Origin: Strix aluco
Lineage: Eukaryota > Chordata > Aves > Strigiformes > Strigidae
Assembly (NCBI RefSeq): GCF_031877795.1
Contig: NC_133933.1
Location: 3,904,632-3,968,631 of the forward strand
DNA length: 64,000 bases
Reading direction: 5' to 3'
The first letter of the stretch is position 1; each line of letters begins with the position of its first letter. Positions 52,401-63,200 of the stretch are shown in pieces. A program made the position numbers and the translations under genes. The notes under the pieces were generated by a model that had not been told where the DNA came from, did not search any database, and was given only the letters and a program-made list of their open reading frames with translations.

Positions 52401-55400
52401 GCTTAGCCTTCCCTGTGCCTGTGCTCCAGGTCTCTGCAGTGAGACTACACAGAAACGAGTTGCCACGTGGGAAGCAGGATGGCTGCTCTGGCTTTCCTCA
52501 GCTCCAGGGTGTGTGGAAATCCACTGCACCGCATCTCTGCTGGCACAGAGACCAAGTCGCTTTGCTCGGAGAGGTCCCGTCTCCGGCAGCCGCCAGCCAC
52601 TGCACAACACCTAGTCCCTGCAAGTACAGCTGCAGCCCCAGGGACAGCCCATTGTACCGCAGGGACTCCAGACTTCCAGGAAAAGAGCAAACGCGGCCAC
52701 TGTAATTTGGTGCAGGAGAAGACCAAGTAGTACAGCTGCTTTCCCAATAGGGAAAATTATGGTCTAGTCCTTGAATGACGTGGCCCAGCATCTGCTCGAC
52801 TCTTCCCAACATTGCTTTGCCTCCAACGTGTCTGCCAAAACCCATGTCAGCCCACAGGTGGCCTTATTCTCCACTGGGGTCTTCAGCTTGGGTACAAATG
52901 AAAGCTGTCTCCAAAACAGAGCGAACTAAAACACACTTAGTCTGAATTGCAATTCGTTGTAGTCAGGCTGGACACCACATGCTTGCACACACAGAAATGT
53001 ATCTTTCCCCCCCCCCCCCCGCACAACAGCAGCACAACAGTATCACAATCCCTCTTATGGGGTCACAGAGATGACACCGCAATATCCAAACCTTGGGATA
53101 GGGTCACATTCCTGAGGGTACCTGTGAAATTGGACTTTTTCTGACGATCCAGGCAATGCTGCAGCCAGCAACAGTTACTACAAGCCACAAGAGGGTGTGC
53201 ATTAGCAGGGACATGGGTGTGCATGGAGCCAGGCCAGACCCTCTCTGCAAGCAGGAGTAGGGTATGCATTAACCTCTCCCTAATGCATCCCTCCCTCTGA
53301 AAGGACTCTGATGGCTATTGAATTTTAATTACAGAAAATAATTAAAAGCTTAAGCTCTAGTACTGCTGAACCTGACTACCTGCTCAGCACTAGAATGTCT
53401 GAGACTGATAATATTGTTATTATTAGCATGGAGATAGCAACCAGAGCCACTGTTACCCTCAAACTATGCTCTGACAGCAAGTACTGATCAGCTTAAGTTT
53501 GCATATTAAGCTGACAGGTTAGGGGAACAAAAAAAAAAAAAAAAAAAAGGAAGCACACAATCTCTTCATTTTATAGAAAGATCAAGAGACATTTCCATAA
53601 GAAGCCTGGGACAGAGCCAGGACAAGACCCAAATTTCTGAAGCCCTAGAGCAGGGGGCAGTGCCAGCTCTCCAGAAAGCTCTCCCCAGGAAGGAGAAGGA
53701 CAGTTATAATGCTTGGAAGGAGACATGTAGTTGTGGGAGTCAGCTGTATTATTCAACGCCAAGACACACACTGCAAGTATGTCTCCTCAGACTTGTTTTC
53801 ACGTTATTGTATCGGTTTGTTATTTTTCAGGGGAGGATGGGCTGAGGGTGGGACAAAGAAAACATGACTTTTTTCTCCCCCTTTCTTCCTAATCCTCATT
53901 CCAAAGGCTTTCTCCCAGCTCTAAGACATCTTTTCCCAACAAATATAAAGAAAACAGAAGAACCTTTAATAACCTGGCTCATTTTTACAGTCAAACTCAA
54001 AGACATAAGAATGTGAAGTATCTCCCTCTTCCCCAGCCTCCTAGTTTCTCTGCTATCCCAGACCTGTCAGATTTTTGCCTGGTGCAAACCACTGCCATCT
54101 CAAAGCACACACGTGAGGGTCAGCCCTGAAGTACCAACATTTCTGTAACGGTTTTAGCAGGGAAAAGAAACAGAAAGAGCAAAAATCCTCCCAAGAGTGT
54201 ATGCAAGAAAAATGATGCTGTTTCAAGCAGCGATAAACAGCCTCCTTCTCACTCACATTTATGTACCATCCGATTACTCCATCCATGAGCTTTTTGGGGT
54301 CCTTAGGCTCATTAGCCCCAGACTTTCAACATAAATGAATCTTCCAATGTCTTCTATGGTTTCTCTTCCCCTTGCACCTTATCAGGTTGCATCCTCTAGA
54401 CCAACATCAAGTCAATACTCATAACTGAGCATTTATTGGGTCCCACAAAAAACACCAAACGGGATCACTACCTTAATATTATACTCTTTAAATAAAACCT
54501 GACCTTGCTTTGGAAACATGGGTGTTTTCAGCTGTGACTTTGCTGGACTCTTGAAGCCAGTCATTTTCTGGACAAGCCGTAGGGAAATGCCCTTAACATC
54601 AGCAAGCAAATCCCAAGAGCAGCATTTCTCAGTAACCAGAGTGTGCATTCGTTAGGCTGCCACACACCACCTGCTTCCTCCAAATTCTTGAGTTAAAAGA
54701 TTTCCTGAATGTTTTGTAAAAATCTTGGGGTTTTTTTTGACTTGCCTTCTCCTCATCATCCACATATTTCCTAGCCAACTCCACACTCACATGCTGCAAT
54801 CAGCAATTGCAAGTGAGTACATCTTTCTTCCTAGTTGGAAGCAGGGAGATGCTGCAGCGGGGCAGGCAGCGAGCACCCCCAATTTAGGCAGCTTCAGCTA
54901 ACTGCTGTTTGGAAAGAAGGATGAAAGGGAAGAAGAGGGGATTAGTATTTTTTGGGTGTTCTTTGGTGTTTTTTTTTTTTTCCTTTTCCCTCCTTGCTCA
55001 AAAATTTCAGAATGTAAATTATCTTACAGTTGGGTAAGAGGGAAGCACTTGCTGTTTCCCCCCCCACTCATTCTCAGCTGTGAAAAATGCTGAATTTTTA
55101 AAACTGCAACACATTTTGAAGCAGCTCCTCTTGTTTCCCTTCCAAGTCCGTGCTAAATAATCCCTTCATGCTGCATCACAAGTGGCACACTTAGGCAAGG
55201 ACACACCATTCAGGCAGTCTCCATCCCAACTCCAATCCACTTTGCTGCCTTAATCTCCCCTACAGCTTCACTTCCCATCAGAAGGGGCAGGTCCTAGCGC
55301 TGTACAAGGCTCTGCAAGCTGTGCAAAACAGCTGCTTTTGCTTGAGGAAAATCCTTTTTCTCTCCCAGGGTGTCTTGCCATCCACATAGCAACTCTCTTC

Positions 55401-58400
55401 ACAGCACTCTGCGAATCCAAGGTGAAAGACATAGCAGAAATGTAGCTAACTTATTATTATAAGCATTCCTTTCCTTCTCTCTCCCCTACAACTCCACATG
55501 CTTGTTTGACCCCGACCACATTCTCAGCCTTGCTTTTTTAACCAATATTTAAATTATTTATACAGCCAGTCGATTTTACACCCTTAATACCTATCTATGA
55601 AATGACGCTATGTTTGCAGAAAATACGCATTGATGCTGTCACTGATAAACAAACGACTGCTGTTTCTTGTGCACGACAACAAAATGCATCTTCTCCACAG
55701 GCCGCCAGGGAGTCAGTGGCAGAACGTGTCACGGCAGATTAGCAGAAATGTGTTCCTACACACACAGACACCCCCTTTCATTAAAATGCCGAAAGGGGAG
55801 ATTTCAGATTGATTTCTTGAATGCCATCAAGCTAAAGGCATGCCGACCTTGTCATAAAATCTAATCTCTATTCAGGCCCCTTGGTTCTTTGACAACTTGA
55901 GAGTGAATTTAATCACCAGACGACACGGTGCTGGAAGGACACATGGTGTTTCGGGACACAGAGCAAATGCAAGGTGAATGCAGCCAGACGCCATAGGGAG
56001 CAACGCATGCTCTGACATCCCAAATCATCATCTTTGGCCTTAATGCCTCACGCCAATGTCATCTCCACGTCATTTGAAAACCATGAATAAAAAAATAATT
56101 ATCTGGCCTCAGCAGGAACACACTGATCTTGAAACACGAGCTCCGGTTCTCTGCGCCAACCTCAATCCCAGAAGAGCTGGAAGCTAGAGGAGAGTCACCG
56201 TCCCTCATGTTAACTTCATCTTAAACACTGGCCTTTTGGAGACATTTTGTACTCTGGTATCTGATTGCAGGTTCAAAGTACTTTAAGATCCTGTGCTGTC
56301 AAAAGGCCAGGACATGCATTTTATAATCTAACAAGTATGGATTGTGCCGCTCCCAAAATTTCATGGGCCATTCCGAAGGTATTGCAGCATCTATCGAAAC
56401 TACCATTGGTTTGCCAGATCAGTCCTTAATAATAATCTATTTATTTCTCTGTAAATGCAACCATTCAGTTGCCAAAATAATAAAGAGCTCACGGACAAAT
56501 CCAACACTGATTTTTCTCCAAATACCATGTGGCCCAGCAGTCTTGCTCACCTGAGTAATTTTGCACCACAAAGGTATGGGCAAACAGTTTATGTTCCTGG
56601 TGCAGTTTCATGCTTTCTTCTCTTCCATTTAAACATAAACACTTACACCTATATCTATAAATATTTAAATAAACTGTAAACATTTTTAATCAGGCCAGGC
56701 CCTGCAACTGAGCTTCTGACTGTGGAAATCAATGGGAGATGAAGCTGAACATACTCGTTTCTTTCACAAGCTCTTGTGATCTTTGTGGTTCAGGGGTGTA
56801 AAGTCCATCTTACTTTATATTTACCCACAAGCTGTGCTCAGGAACAGGGAGGAAACCAGTAACACGCTCAGGGACACACAAGGACTGTGTGAGATTCAGA
56901 GTGAGCAGTCCTGCGTCCTTGACGATTAGGCCATGCTCCTCCCAACAGCATCAAAGAAAATAAAGAAAATAGGAATCTGCTATCATGTGTTCTGTCTCAG
57001 CAGTGACAAGTGGGAAACAGGTAGCTATTGAGATTGAGCCCACAGAGCCCTGTGCTCAACATGCTTCCAAAAAGGTTCAAAGGCCCATTAAAGGGGCTCA
57101 CCTTTGCAGAGAGGAAAGTCCATCTGGCTGCAGGCAGCAAGTGCACGCTGCTTAATGGAAATATTTTGGTTTGCAAATAGACAGGAAGGCACTAGAAACA
57201 TTGAGAATGATTTAACTTATGCTTTAATGTGTTATGTAAGTGCTATTTTTAACTATGACCGCCTTTACAGAATCATCTAGGTTGGAGAAGACCTTGAAGA
57301 TCCTCCAGTCCAACCATGAACCTCACACTGACAGTTCCCAACTCCACCAGATCCCTCAGCGCTGGGTCAACCCGACTCTTAAACCCCTCCAGGGATGGGG
57401 ACTCCACCACTTTACTATCATCTCCCTCTTGTTATGGACAGATAAAAGAGCACATTTGTCCACAAAGCTGTAAATGACTATATCCATGCTCCAGCCCTGC
57501 ATCCTCTCCACTTCATACAGGTAAAGCTGGTAAGCCCCAGCAGGTGACTTCAGCTGTGATGCCCAGCCCCACAGTGGCCAGAAAGGAGGGGGCTGCGTGT
57601 CTCACCAGGGGAGCTGGGTTTCAGGCTTTGACCCCAGCTCTCCCACTGCCCTGCTGGGTGACCCCCAGCACCATCACCCCACTTGTCTGCGCTTTGATGG
57701 ACAGCCAGAAAGAGACGTAGATGTAGAACAATGGAAAGGTAACAAGCAAAGCTTTGACTTCAGTATTTCTATCCCGTGACCTCTCTCTTTGGCTGTCAAC
57801 AAGTTCAGTTGTTTGATGGTTTAATAGAATAAACCCCATTGTCAAGTCTTTTAGATTTTGTAACTGCCTTTTTAGAAGACGCTTAAGTGGCCTAAAGCTA
57901 TTGCGGAAATCAGATCTTGGTTCCTTTAAGACAAATATACAAAGGAAGAGGTAGCAAACACAGAAACACAGCTTCCATCCCCATTCGTACCTTCACTCTC
58001 GAGGGGCAGGAATCCAGCATCGAGGGCCTTTCAGCCACATCAGGACCTGGCAAATTTGCCTTTTTTTTAATGTCTCAGGCTGTTCAAGCACAATTAATAT
58101 TTCCTTCAGTTCCAGGCTGCCTGCAAGCTCCTCAGTTTTGAATGCCTAAAACTGGGGGCTTTTATTAAAAATATGATAGAAGGTGGCCGGAAAGAGGAGG
58201 TGAGCCTGAACCAGCCCGATGCAAGGAGGTTGTCTTATCAGAGGAATCTGCCCCTGCGGTGGGAAACAGCTTCAGAGCAGAGCTGCTCTTATCTCACCAC
58301 TAACATATAGCTTCGCTGATACCAAAACAGCAAGTGGACATACCCAGCTTTTTATTGGCCTGTCTCTGGGCAGATTAGACCCAACTTTTGCTTGATCACA

Positions 58401-60183
58401 ATCAGCTCTAGCAGTTCGCAGTAAAAAGTTCACTACTTCCACAGATTATTGTCTCTGAGCACTTTCTTTTGAATGTCCTTTACTTAACACCTCATTTTGT
58501 TTTTAAGAGGACAAATAACATCATAGCATCTGGAAGCATTAAAAAAATAAAATTAAAAAATAAGTATTAGGTGAGCACTACTATATCCCCTCCTGCTCCT
58601 ATTTATTCCTTGAAGCCAGAACAGCCCTTTGGCTTATGTTCAAGTAGCCCCAAGTGCAAGAGGATTTCCAGTCTGCAATGGGGGCTTCTGCAAAGAGCTA
58701 AGACATCTGGAATAAGTGGTCACAGGGGAGGTTTGTCATTCTCTTCTCCTGACATTATAAAGCTTTTTTATAGTGTCCCTAAAATTAAGGTTCTGAGCCG
58801 ATTTCTGTGATTCGACCTTTGAAATCCCGCGAAGTGAATTACCACCGAGTTTCCTCCAGCCTTAAAGCTGTGTGGGATTTCCAGCTGAGTTGCTCATAGC
58901 CTATGGAAAAGCAACTGGAGCAGTAAGTAGGATTGCTGCTCTGGAGCAGAAAAGCAAAGCGGGGAGGGAGAAAGACTAAAAAGAAATCGGAAAAAAAACC
59001 CTAACTTGTTTTGGTTTGTTAGTCTCTGAGGGATCTAATACAAAGTCTTTAGAGATTAGCAAAGACAAGTGCAGGGGGGTTAAATGTCTGCACCAACACA
59101 GCACCTGAAGGAAAGAGAAGCCACCAGCTGTTTAAGCAGCTTGACTGGGCTCATCCAGCTGAGGTGATCAGCCTCCAGCTGCCTTCCTTCCTCCGCAGTG
59201 CTCAGGCTGATCTCCAGGGGCAGAGCAGCAGCAGAGATTCAAGAGGTGAGGAACCAACTGACCTGACGAGAGTTTTGACACTCTTCCACCGAATCTGACA
59301 GCAAAAGTCGACTTATTTGTGTTGACCTTGTACTTCTGAGACAAAGCGTGACCCGGGTCCAGCTTTTGACAACAGTTCAGGGGGCCAATCTAAGTCAAAA
59401 CTGGTTTATAACAGTCCCCATCATTTACAAGATTTCCCGATGAAGTGCTGACCTTCTGCTGGAACACCCCTGAGCACGGCTTGGCCACCCAGGACTGAAC
59501 TCTGGCTTTCAGGGCTCGCTGCAGAGCTAGGATACACAACTCCTTTCTGCTAGGCTATGCGGCTTTGACCTAGCAATGCTGCACAAGCACTTACTGGGGA
59601 AGGCTGCATAACTAATTTGGTTCAGGAAGAACAAGCAAAAGGCAAAACTGACTCAAGACATAAGAAGTAGAACCCCATCGCAAGAATCCCTTGCCAGCTT
59701 TCTAGCCCAAAATGTAGAAATTACAGTTTTATCAGCTGATTAAATGTTGGAGCTGAAAGGACTCTTTAGAGAATTTATGGTAACAAAAGCAGCAAAAACG
59801 CAGGCAAAGCTAGAGATTCTAATGGATTTTAGGGACTGTTTTTTGGCTGAAAATGTTGGGTGGAGGAGTGAAAGGGAAGAGACAGTTTTTCTGAAAGTTA
59901 TCTGAGTCTTTTTGTTAAAAAAGAAAGAAGTTGCAGAAAAATTAAGTTTTGTTCACACAGAAAAATTTAACGTTGCACCACATCTACTCATAAAGCAGAA
60001 TTTACACCCCCTACCTCCCACCCCAGGCCTTAAATCATCCTCCTACCTTGAAAATGCTGCTACGTTATCTGCTAGCGTTTCCTGGTCATCTGCTCCGGAT
60101 CGGTAATAATCATACACTGATTTGGGGAGAAATTTTTTAGCATACTCTTCAAAATCAGCAATGCAAACTGGTTTTCCAGACAT
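34385..60183 (-). CDS. HAO1: Hydroxyacid oxidase 1 (glycolate oxidase), 8 coding exons
   Basis: This is a peroxisomal FMN-dependent (S)-2-hydroxy-acid oxidase. Family knowledge: it oxidises glycolate to glyoxylate with release of hydrogen peroxide, mainly in liver, feeding glyoxylate to AGXT. Coding exons in transcript order are 60047-60183, 51802-51953, 43152-43407, 39562-39737, 38531-38622, 35187-35345, 34841-34910 and 34385-34455. They sum to 1,113 nt (370 residues plus stop), and every junction has AG/GT signals and compatible phase. The active-site residues fall where they do in the human enzyme: Tyr26, Trp110, Tyr132, Arg167, Tyr208, Lys236, His260 and Arg263. The FMN-phosphate segment DGGVRK is at 291-296 and GR at 314-315. 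The C-terminus is SRI, a PTS1 variant (human SKI). The ATG has A at -3. HAO2 is the nearest alternative, but residue identity throughout and the exact length favour HAO1. Confidence 0.97.
34640..34760 (+). repeat. MIR-like SINE fragment in HAO1 intron 7
   Basis: CTCAGTTCCCCATCCATAAG followed by ACAGGGATATCAAC resembles the MIR segment CTCAGTTTCCCCATCTGTAAAATGGGGATAATAA. It fills much of the 385-bp intron 7. The assignment is by eye. Confidence 0.45.
34841..34910 (-). CDS. HAO1: HAO1 coding exon 7
   Basis: Encodes residues 325-347 plus the first base of codon 348: [20 protein letters not shown], then ALT. The acceptor is CTCCCAG|GG and the donor is ACAG|GTGAGA. This is the terminal alpha-helix, matching human [11 protein letters not shown]. 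Intron 6, just upstream, is only 276 bp. Confidence 0.95.
35055..35130. repeat. CA-rich low-complexity tract in intron 6
   Basis: Imperfect ACACAC/CATACA runs (CACACAGACACACTCAG and later ACACATACATGCATACAC) occupy part of the short 276-bp intron 6 (34911-35186). Confidence 0.7.
35187..35345 (-). CDS. HAO1: HAO1 coding exon 6
   Basis: Encodes residues 272-324: [20 protein letters not shown], then [20 protein letters not shown] and [13 protein letters not shown]. It carries Asp291-Gly-Gly-Val-Arg295 and Gly314-Arg315, which hold the FMN phosphate. The acceptor is CTTTTAG|AT and the donor is CAA|GTAAGT. Phase is 0 at both ends (159 nt, 53 codons). Confidence 0.97.
35346..38530 (-). other. HAO1: HAO1 intron 5 (3.2 kb)
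   Basis: Non-coding. Its striking feature is the perfect 27-bp inverted repeat at 37883-37997. Open frames at 37.0-37.6 kb overlap on both strands and look like chance. Intron 4 (38623-39561, 939 bp) is likewise featureless. Confidence 0.85.
37883..37997. repeat. Perfect 27-bp inverted repeat, 61-nt spacer
   Basis: The left arm, 37883-37909, begins TCAAATCCCTTTC and ends TTGGAAAAGG. The right arm, 37971-37997, is its exact reverse complement, beginning CCTTTTCCAAAGG. The 61-nt spacer is A-rich on its left half. Homology stops abruptly at both ends of the arms. It sits in HAO1 intron 5, so the pre-mRNA would contain a 27-bp duplex. Possible origins are a small foldback element or a template-switch duplication; I do not recognise a family. 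Confidence 0.9.
38531..38622 (-). CDS. HAO1: HAO1 coding exon 5
   Basis: Encodes residues 241-271: [20 protein letters not shown], then [11 protein letters not shown]. It carries the catalytic base His260 and the carboxylate-binding Arg263 in [10 protein letters not shown], the signature of alpha-hydroxy-acid oxidases. The acceptor is TTTCCTAG|CT and the donor is ACT|GTAAGT. At 92 nt it is too short to stand out as an open frame and was found by reading the signature. Confidence 0.97.
39562..39737 (-). CDS. HAO1: HAO1 coding exon 4
   Basis: Encodes residues 182-241, from [20 protein letters not shown] through [20 protein letters not shown]. It contains Tyr208 and the FMN-binding Lys236 in IVAKGILR. 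The acceptor is TTGGTTTAG|A and the donor is CAGGG|GTGCGT. The first part (183-200) is the most variable stretch of the (beta/alpha)8 barrel compared with human. Confidence 0.96.
40083..40170 (+). repeat. MIR-like SINE fragment
   Basis: TGACATTGGGCACAACACTT followed by AACCACTCCTTTTGCCTCCA and TAAAATAGGAACAACGGTAT parallels the MIR core TGTGACCTTGGGCAAGTCACTTAACC...CCTCAGTTTCC...TAAAATGGGGATAATA. Call made by eye. Confidence 0.6.
42672..42880 (-). repeat. CR1 LINE 3' fragment
   Basis: The plus strand reads ACATAGGTTAGAAGGGACC, then CAGAGCAGGG, GTCCAGCTGAGTTTTGAA and ATCCAAGGATAT, matching the order of segments in the reverse complement of avian CR1 3' ends. The element is therefore in minus orientation and 5'-truncated, as is usual for CR1. 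It is moderately diverged. Confidence 0.75.
43152..43407 (-). CDS. HAO1: HAO1 coding exon 3
   Basis: Encodes residues 97-182, beginning [20 protein letters not shown] and ending [10 protein letters not shown]. It carries Trp110, Gln130, Tyr132 (in [11 protein letters not shown]), Thr158 and Arg167. The acceptor is TTCCTCCAG|CC and the donor is CTCAG|GTAGAT. It is the largest exon (256 nt) and relatively CpG-rich compared with its flanking introns. Confidence 0.97.
43408..51801 (-). other. HAO1: HAO1 intron 2 (8.4 kb)
   Basis: Non-coding. It contains a TA/TG microsatellite (43866-43901), an A21 tract (44312-44332), several T-runs near 45.91, 46.20 and 48.99 kb, and T17 at 51080-51096. Overlapping open frames on both strands at 46.7-47.5 kb have no recognisable product. 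Confidence 0.85.
43866..43901. repeat. TA/TG dinucleotide microsatellite
   Basis: A run of TATATATGTGTGTGTGTATA and TATATACATATATA. Compound alternating purine-pyrimidine tract in HAO1 intron 2. Confidence 0.9.
51802..51953 (-). CDS. HAO1: HAO1 coding exon 2
   Basis: Encodes residues 46-97 (partial codons at both ends), reading [20 protein letters not shown] and then [16 protein letters not shown]. The acceptor is TTTGTGTAG|A and the donor is AAGG|GTAAAC. The conserved [11 protein letters not shown] segment lines the flavin pocket in this family. Length is 152 nt, and the phases (2 in, 1 out) join exons 1 and 3 exactly. Confidence 0.96.
53565..53660 (-). repeat. MIR-like SINE fragment
   Basis: Sequence from TTCATTTTATAGAAAGATCA to GGGACAGAGCCAGGACAAGA and CCTAGAGCAG parallels reverse MIR (TTTTACAGATGGGGAAACTG, GGCAGAGCCAGG, TCTAACCACTAG). 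An A20 tract directly precedes it. Weakly supported. Confidence 0.35.
56835..56945 (-). repeat. MIR-like SINE fragment with tRNA-like end
   Basis: AGTCCTGCGTCCTTGACGAT followed by TAGGCCATGCTCCTCC resembles the reverse complement of the tRNA-related MIR 5' end (GCATAGTGGTTAAGAGC region). The upstream part fits the MIR core loosely. Confidence 0.45.
57268..57430 (-). repeat. CR1 LINE 3' fragment
   Basis: The plus strand reads AGAATCATCTAGGTTGGAGA, AGACCTTGAAGATC, CAGTCCAACCATGAACCT, CCCAACTCCACCAGATCC and CTCCAGGGATGGGGACTCCA, the hallmark reverse-complement CR1 3' sequence of birds. It is well preserved, so it is younger than the copy near 42.7 kb. It is the strongest single indicator that the host is a bird. 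Confidence 0.92.
57600..57700 (+). repeat. MIR-like SINE fragment
   Basis: GAGCTGGGTTTCAGGCTTTG, CCCCAGCTCTCCCACTGCCC and TGCTGGGTGACCCCCAGCAC parallel MIR (cctgggttc..ggctctgccactgacctgctgtgtgaccttgggcaagtc). With the MIR-like piece at 56.9 kb and the CR1 at 57.3 kb it forms a small repeat cluster in intron 1. Confidence 0.4.
60047..60183 (-). CDS. HAO1: HAO1 coding exon 1
   Basis: Encodes residues 1-45 plus two bases of codon 46. It starts [20 protein letters not shown] and contains [19 protein letters not shown], including the substrate-binding Tyr26. The donor is AG|GTAGGA at 60046-60045. The ATG is the only sensible start: it gives the same N-terminal length as the human protein, and the minus-strand context before it is GCAAAC with A at -3. 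The first residues after Met differ from human (SGKPV in place of LPRLI), as is common at this variable N-terminus. Confidence 0.95.
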
Positions 60184-60225
60184 GTTTGCAGATGTCACTG
60201 GGTTAGTTTATTTCTACTTCCCTCT

Positions 60226-60262
60226 CTTTTAAGCTCTGTATTTTTGTCTGTAAATCATTAAT
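60226..60262 (-). promoter_or_regulatory. HAO1 core promoter: TATA-like box and HNF1-like site
   Basis: On the minus strand CTTAAAAG (60226-60233) sits about 45 bp before the ATG, where a degenerate TATA box would give a short 5' UTR. About 17 bp further upstream, 60250-60262 reads GTAAATCATTAAT on the plus strand, matching 11 of 13 positions of the HNF1 palindrome GTTAATNATTAAC. HNF1 factors drive many liver genes, so both position and motif suit HAO1. The transcription start is inferred. Confidence 0.5.
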
Positions 60263-63200
60263 AGATGACTTCATCAGGATTCAACTTACCTACATACCAA
60301 AAAAAAAAAATAGACCAACTTCTTGTGTCATTTGGACTTCAGCACCATGCTTTATTTCATGTGGTCAAGGCCAACCTAAAACATAATGGAATAGATTATG
60401 GTAAAAAGAAAGAAAATCGATCAGCAAGGGAAGAAATATGTAGGTGCAGCATGCATGACTTAAATCTGCAATAACAGGAATGAGAGTCTCTCATGTATGC
60501 CTTTATCATCCAGAATATCCAGGAGACTGAAACGAGAAAGATACTTTTTACTCCCAAAAAGCAAAATCTTGATTTAGATTACTTATAAAAGCATGTTCCG
60601 ACCTGGACATTTAGGACAACACCTAACACAAGCAGGTTTCCAGTTATTTTCATTAAAATCCTGGATACTGAGACAGGTTGCAGGGATCCAGGTGCCAGGC
60701 AGCTCGGGCATCTAAAACATCCTCAGGCAAATGGCTCCTGATTTTAAGGTAATTACACCTCCACAACCCAGAGAGCTCTAGTTACTCTTAAAATGTTACG
60801 AAGTCAGATGCATCCACCAGGTGGAAATAAAACTAGTTTATCAAAGGGATGACAGTCAAAGTGTAACAGACTTGGTTAAGATTTTGTGATCGAATCTTGA
60901 CTTTAAATTTAACAAATCTACACCATTTGCGGCAGTTATACCTATTTGTTTGACAGGGAAAAATTACAATTTGGGGAAAAGTTACGTGTATATAATTCGG
61001 TTTTCCAGCTGTGCACATTTCAATTAACACCACCATTTTATTAAAACCAGATTTGGGGGAGAAGGGAGAAATTGATACCTTAATTGGAAACAAACCCCCA
61101 AAGCACAGAGCAAGGCGTGGCAGACTTTGCAGCGTGTGCAGGAGCAAAGCGGCGTGCTCACCGCACACCCCTCTGGTGCAAGCAAACCAGGGAGCCTGTA
61201 TTTTGCTCACTGTTCATTATTTGTGGTGCACCGAGACAAAGAGATGCAATGCAATACAAGCACAGCCGTGCCTCCCTCCCTCCAATAATCTGGGGCTTTA
61301 ATTGACTTGATTTTTTCATTCTTCAGCAAGGCTGAAGAATTCAGATAACGTCTAGTTAAATATACATGTACCTCTGAAAACCACAGCCATCTTCCTTGCT
61401 GCTGGTTTATAAATAACAACTAGGAACACAATATTCTGCAAAGAGCGAGAAAAATGCTTAAGATTCAAAGGAGATTGTCAAATATTTTTGGAGGGATATC
61501 TCAGGGGCTGAGGGAGGAAGGATGATGCCAGCTGTAAGCTCAGTCTCAGGAATCATTTAAAGGGAACGATGGCACTAAGATTTGCAGCTATTTCTCTAAC
61601 TGCTTTTCCAATGAGAGCGTCTCAGATTAAGTTGTACAGGGTGTGCAGGGGGTCAATTTTCTAGCTGCTCAGAATATTCATGGGAGGAATTACTGGAAAT
61701 TAATATCAATATACATACAATTGCACCACGAGGCACTTATCGCACATCAGTGCCAGATATATTTTAAATGCAATTTAATGGCTTAACATTGACGTTTCTC
61801 GGCACTCTCAGCACAAAACTGGGGACACATCTGCTTTCATTTATTTAAAGTTTGCATTGCCTGTGCTAAAACCAGGTATTTATCCCAGAGCATGAGACAG
61901 TAAGCATTACGGGATAGCTAGACATTCTAATACGTACAGATGAAATCAACCTTAATGAACTCAAAAGCTTTTAATGTTGGAAAGTTGCACAAAAATTGCT
62001 GAAGGTAATGATATTGTTTCACCACTGGTGTGTGTCTTCCCCCCCTGCCCTTTTTCTAATGTTCACTTAAAAAAAAGAGGTAAGCTCTTCAAAATCCTTC
62101 CCACCTTGATCTTTCTCTCCATTTATACGTTCATTTGCCACATTTGCATGGTATCAGTGATTTACTTTACTGGTCGTTATTTGCCACTCGGGCTAAAAGT
62201 CCCTCTCCCTCCCCTATCGTGAAGCTGCTCACACGTCACCCTTCACGGATCCCCCACAATGTGCCAAGCACGCACCAAAGCCCAACTGGCGTCACCGACT
62301 TCTCGCTGCCACCCAGCCAACACGCCCTGAGAAACTCCACAGACCAGGAGCCCACCAGGAGCTGGAGACTCTTCTACGCCAGCAGGACCCCCCCCATCCT
62401 TCCCACTGCTGGCCAGTTTGTGAACTGGGGTGCAGTGGGAGGTGCCAATGTCAGGACCAAGGAAGGAAAAAGAGAAGTTTAATCTGCTGCTGAACTAGGA
62501 CTACTTGGTCTCTCGTGGGTGTAATCTCTAGGAGAGTGCAGCCAGCATCTCCCCAGTGCACCTGACACCGACACACAGACCGGCTCTGACACAGCTCCCC
62601 TCCAAGTAATTGGCTCCTCGTTTTAATGAATCTCTCTGGATGAGAGATTTCCTCCGGCCGCTTAACGAGACATCAGCTGTCTGAACTTTAACCTTTAACA
62701 AAAGAACAGCATCTGACTTAACAGCAAAGAGTTTGCCCAGGCACCCACGGCAAACCTCACTGATAAAAGTCAATGTGTGATTCAACTGAAATGTTCAGAT
62801 GTGATTAGGGCAGAGAGGAAAAAAAAAAAGCCCAACCAACCAAATCCAAACACGATCAGGGTAGCGTTACCATCCTTTCCCATATCTACTGCTTCTCACT
62901 TGTTCCTTTGGCAGGTCACTGGAGGATTACCAACGGAGAAGGGTGTCACATAACTGGAGCTCAGCTGAACCAGGCTCTGCAAAGGAAACCTGAGTTTCCT
63001 TTGAGTTCAAAAAGGGGTATCACAAATTCTAGAAGAAAATCACCACAGAGGGCTATGAAACACAGAGATACAATTTCTGGCTTAGAAAGCGCTCCCATCA
63101 AAAACCAAGAGAGTTCTAAGAAATATCACAAGGTGCTTGTTATTTGCTAGGGAGGGAGATCACTACACAGCATTGTAGTCCGAACCACTGTGTCCCACTG

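Larger units (their letters stand above)
51954..60046 (-). other. HAO1: HAO1 intron 1 (8.1 kb)
   Basis: Non-coding between exons 1 and 2. It holds the chance ORF at 52010-52705, a C14 tract (53007-53020), an A20 tract (53529-53548), MIR-like fragments (about 53565-53660, 56835-56945 and 57600-57700) and a CR1-like fragment (about 57268-57430). I recognise no other gene here. Confidence 0.85.

Noticed and set aside
60341..60360. TTCAGCACCATG resembling half of an RE1/REST site
   Set aside because: Only the left half matches; the right half (GGACAGCGCC) is absent.
62135..62482. 115-codon plus-strand ORF upstream of HAO1
   Set aside because: Pro/Ser/Thr-rich without a domain, and no match to TMX4, the gene expected further upstream.
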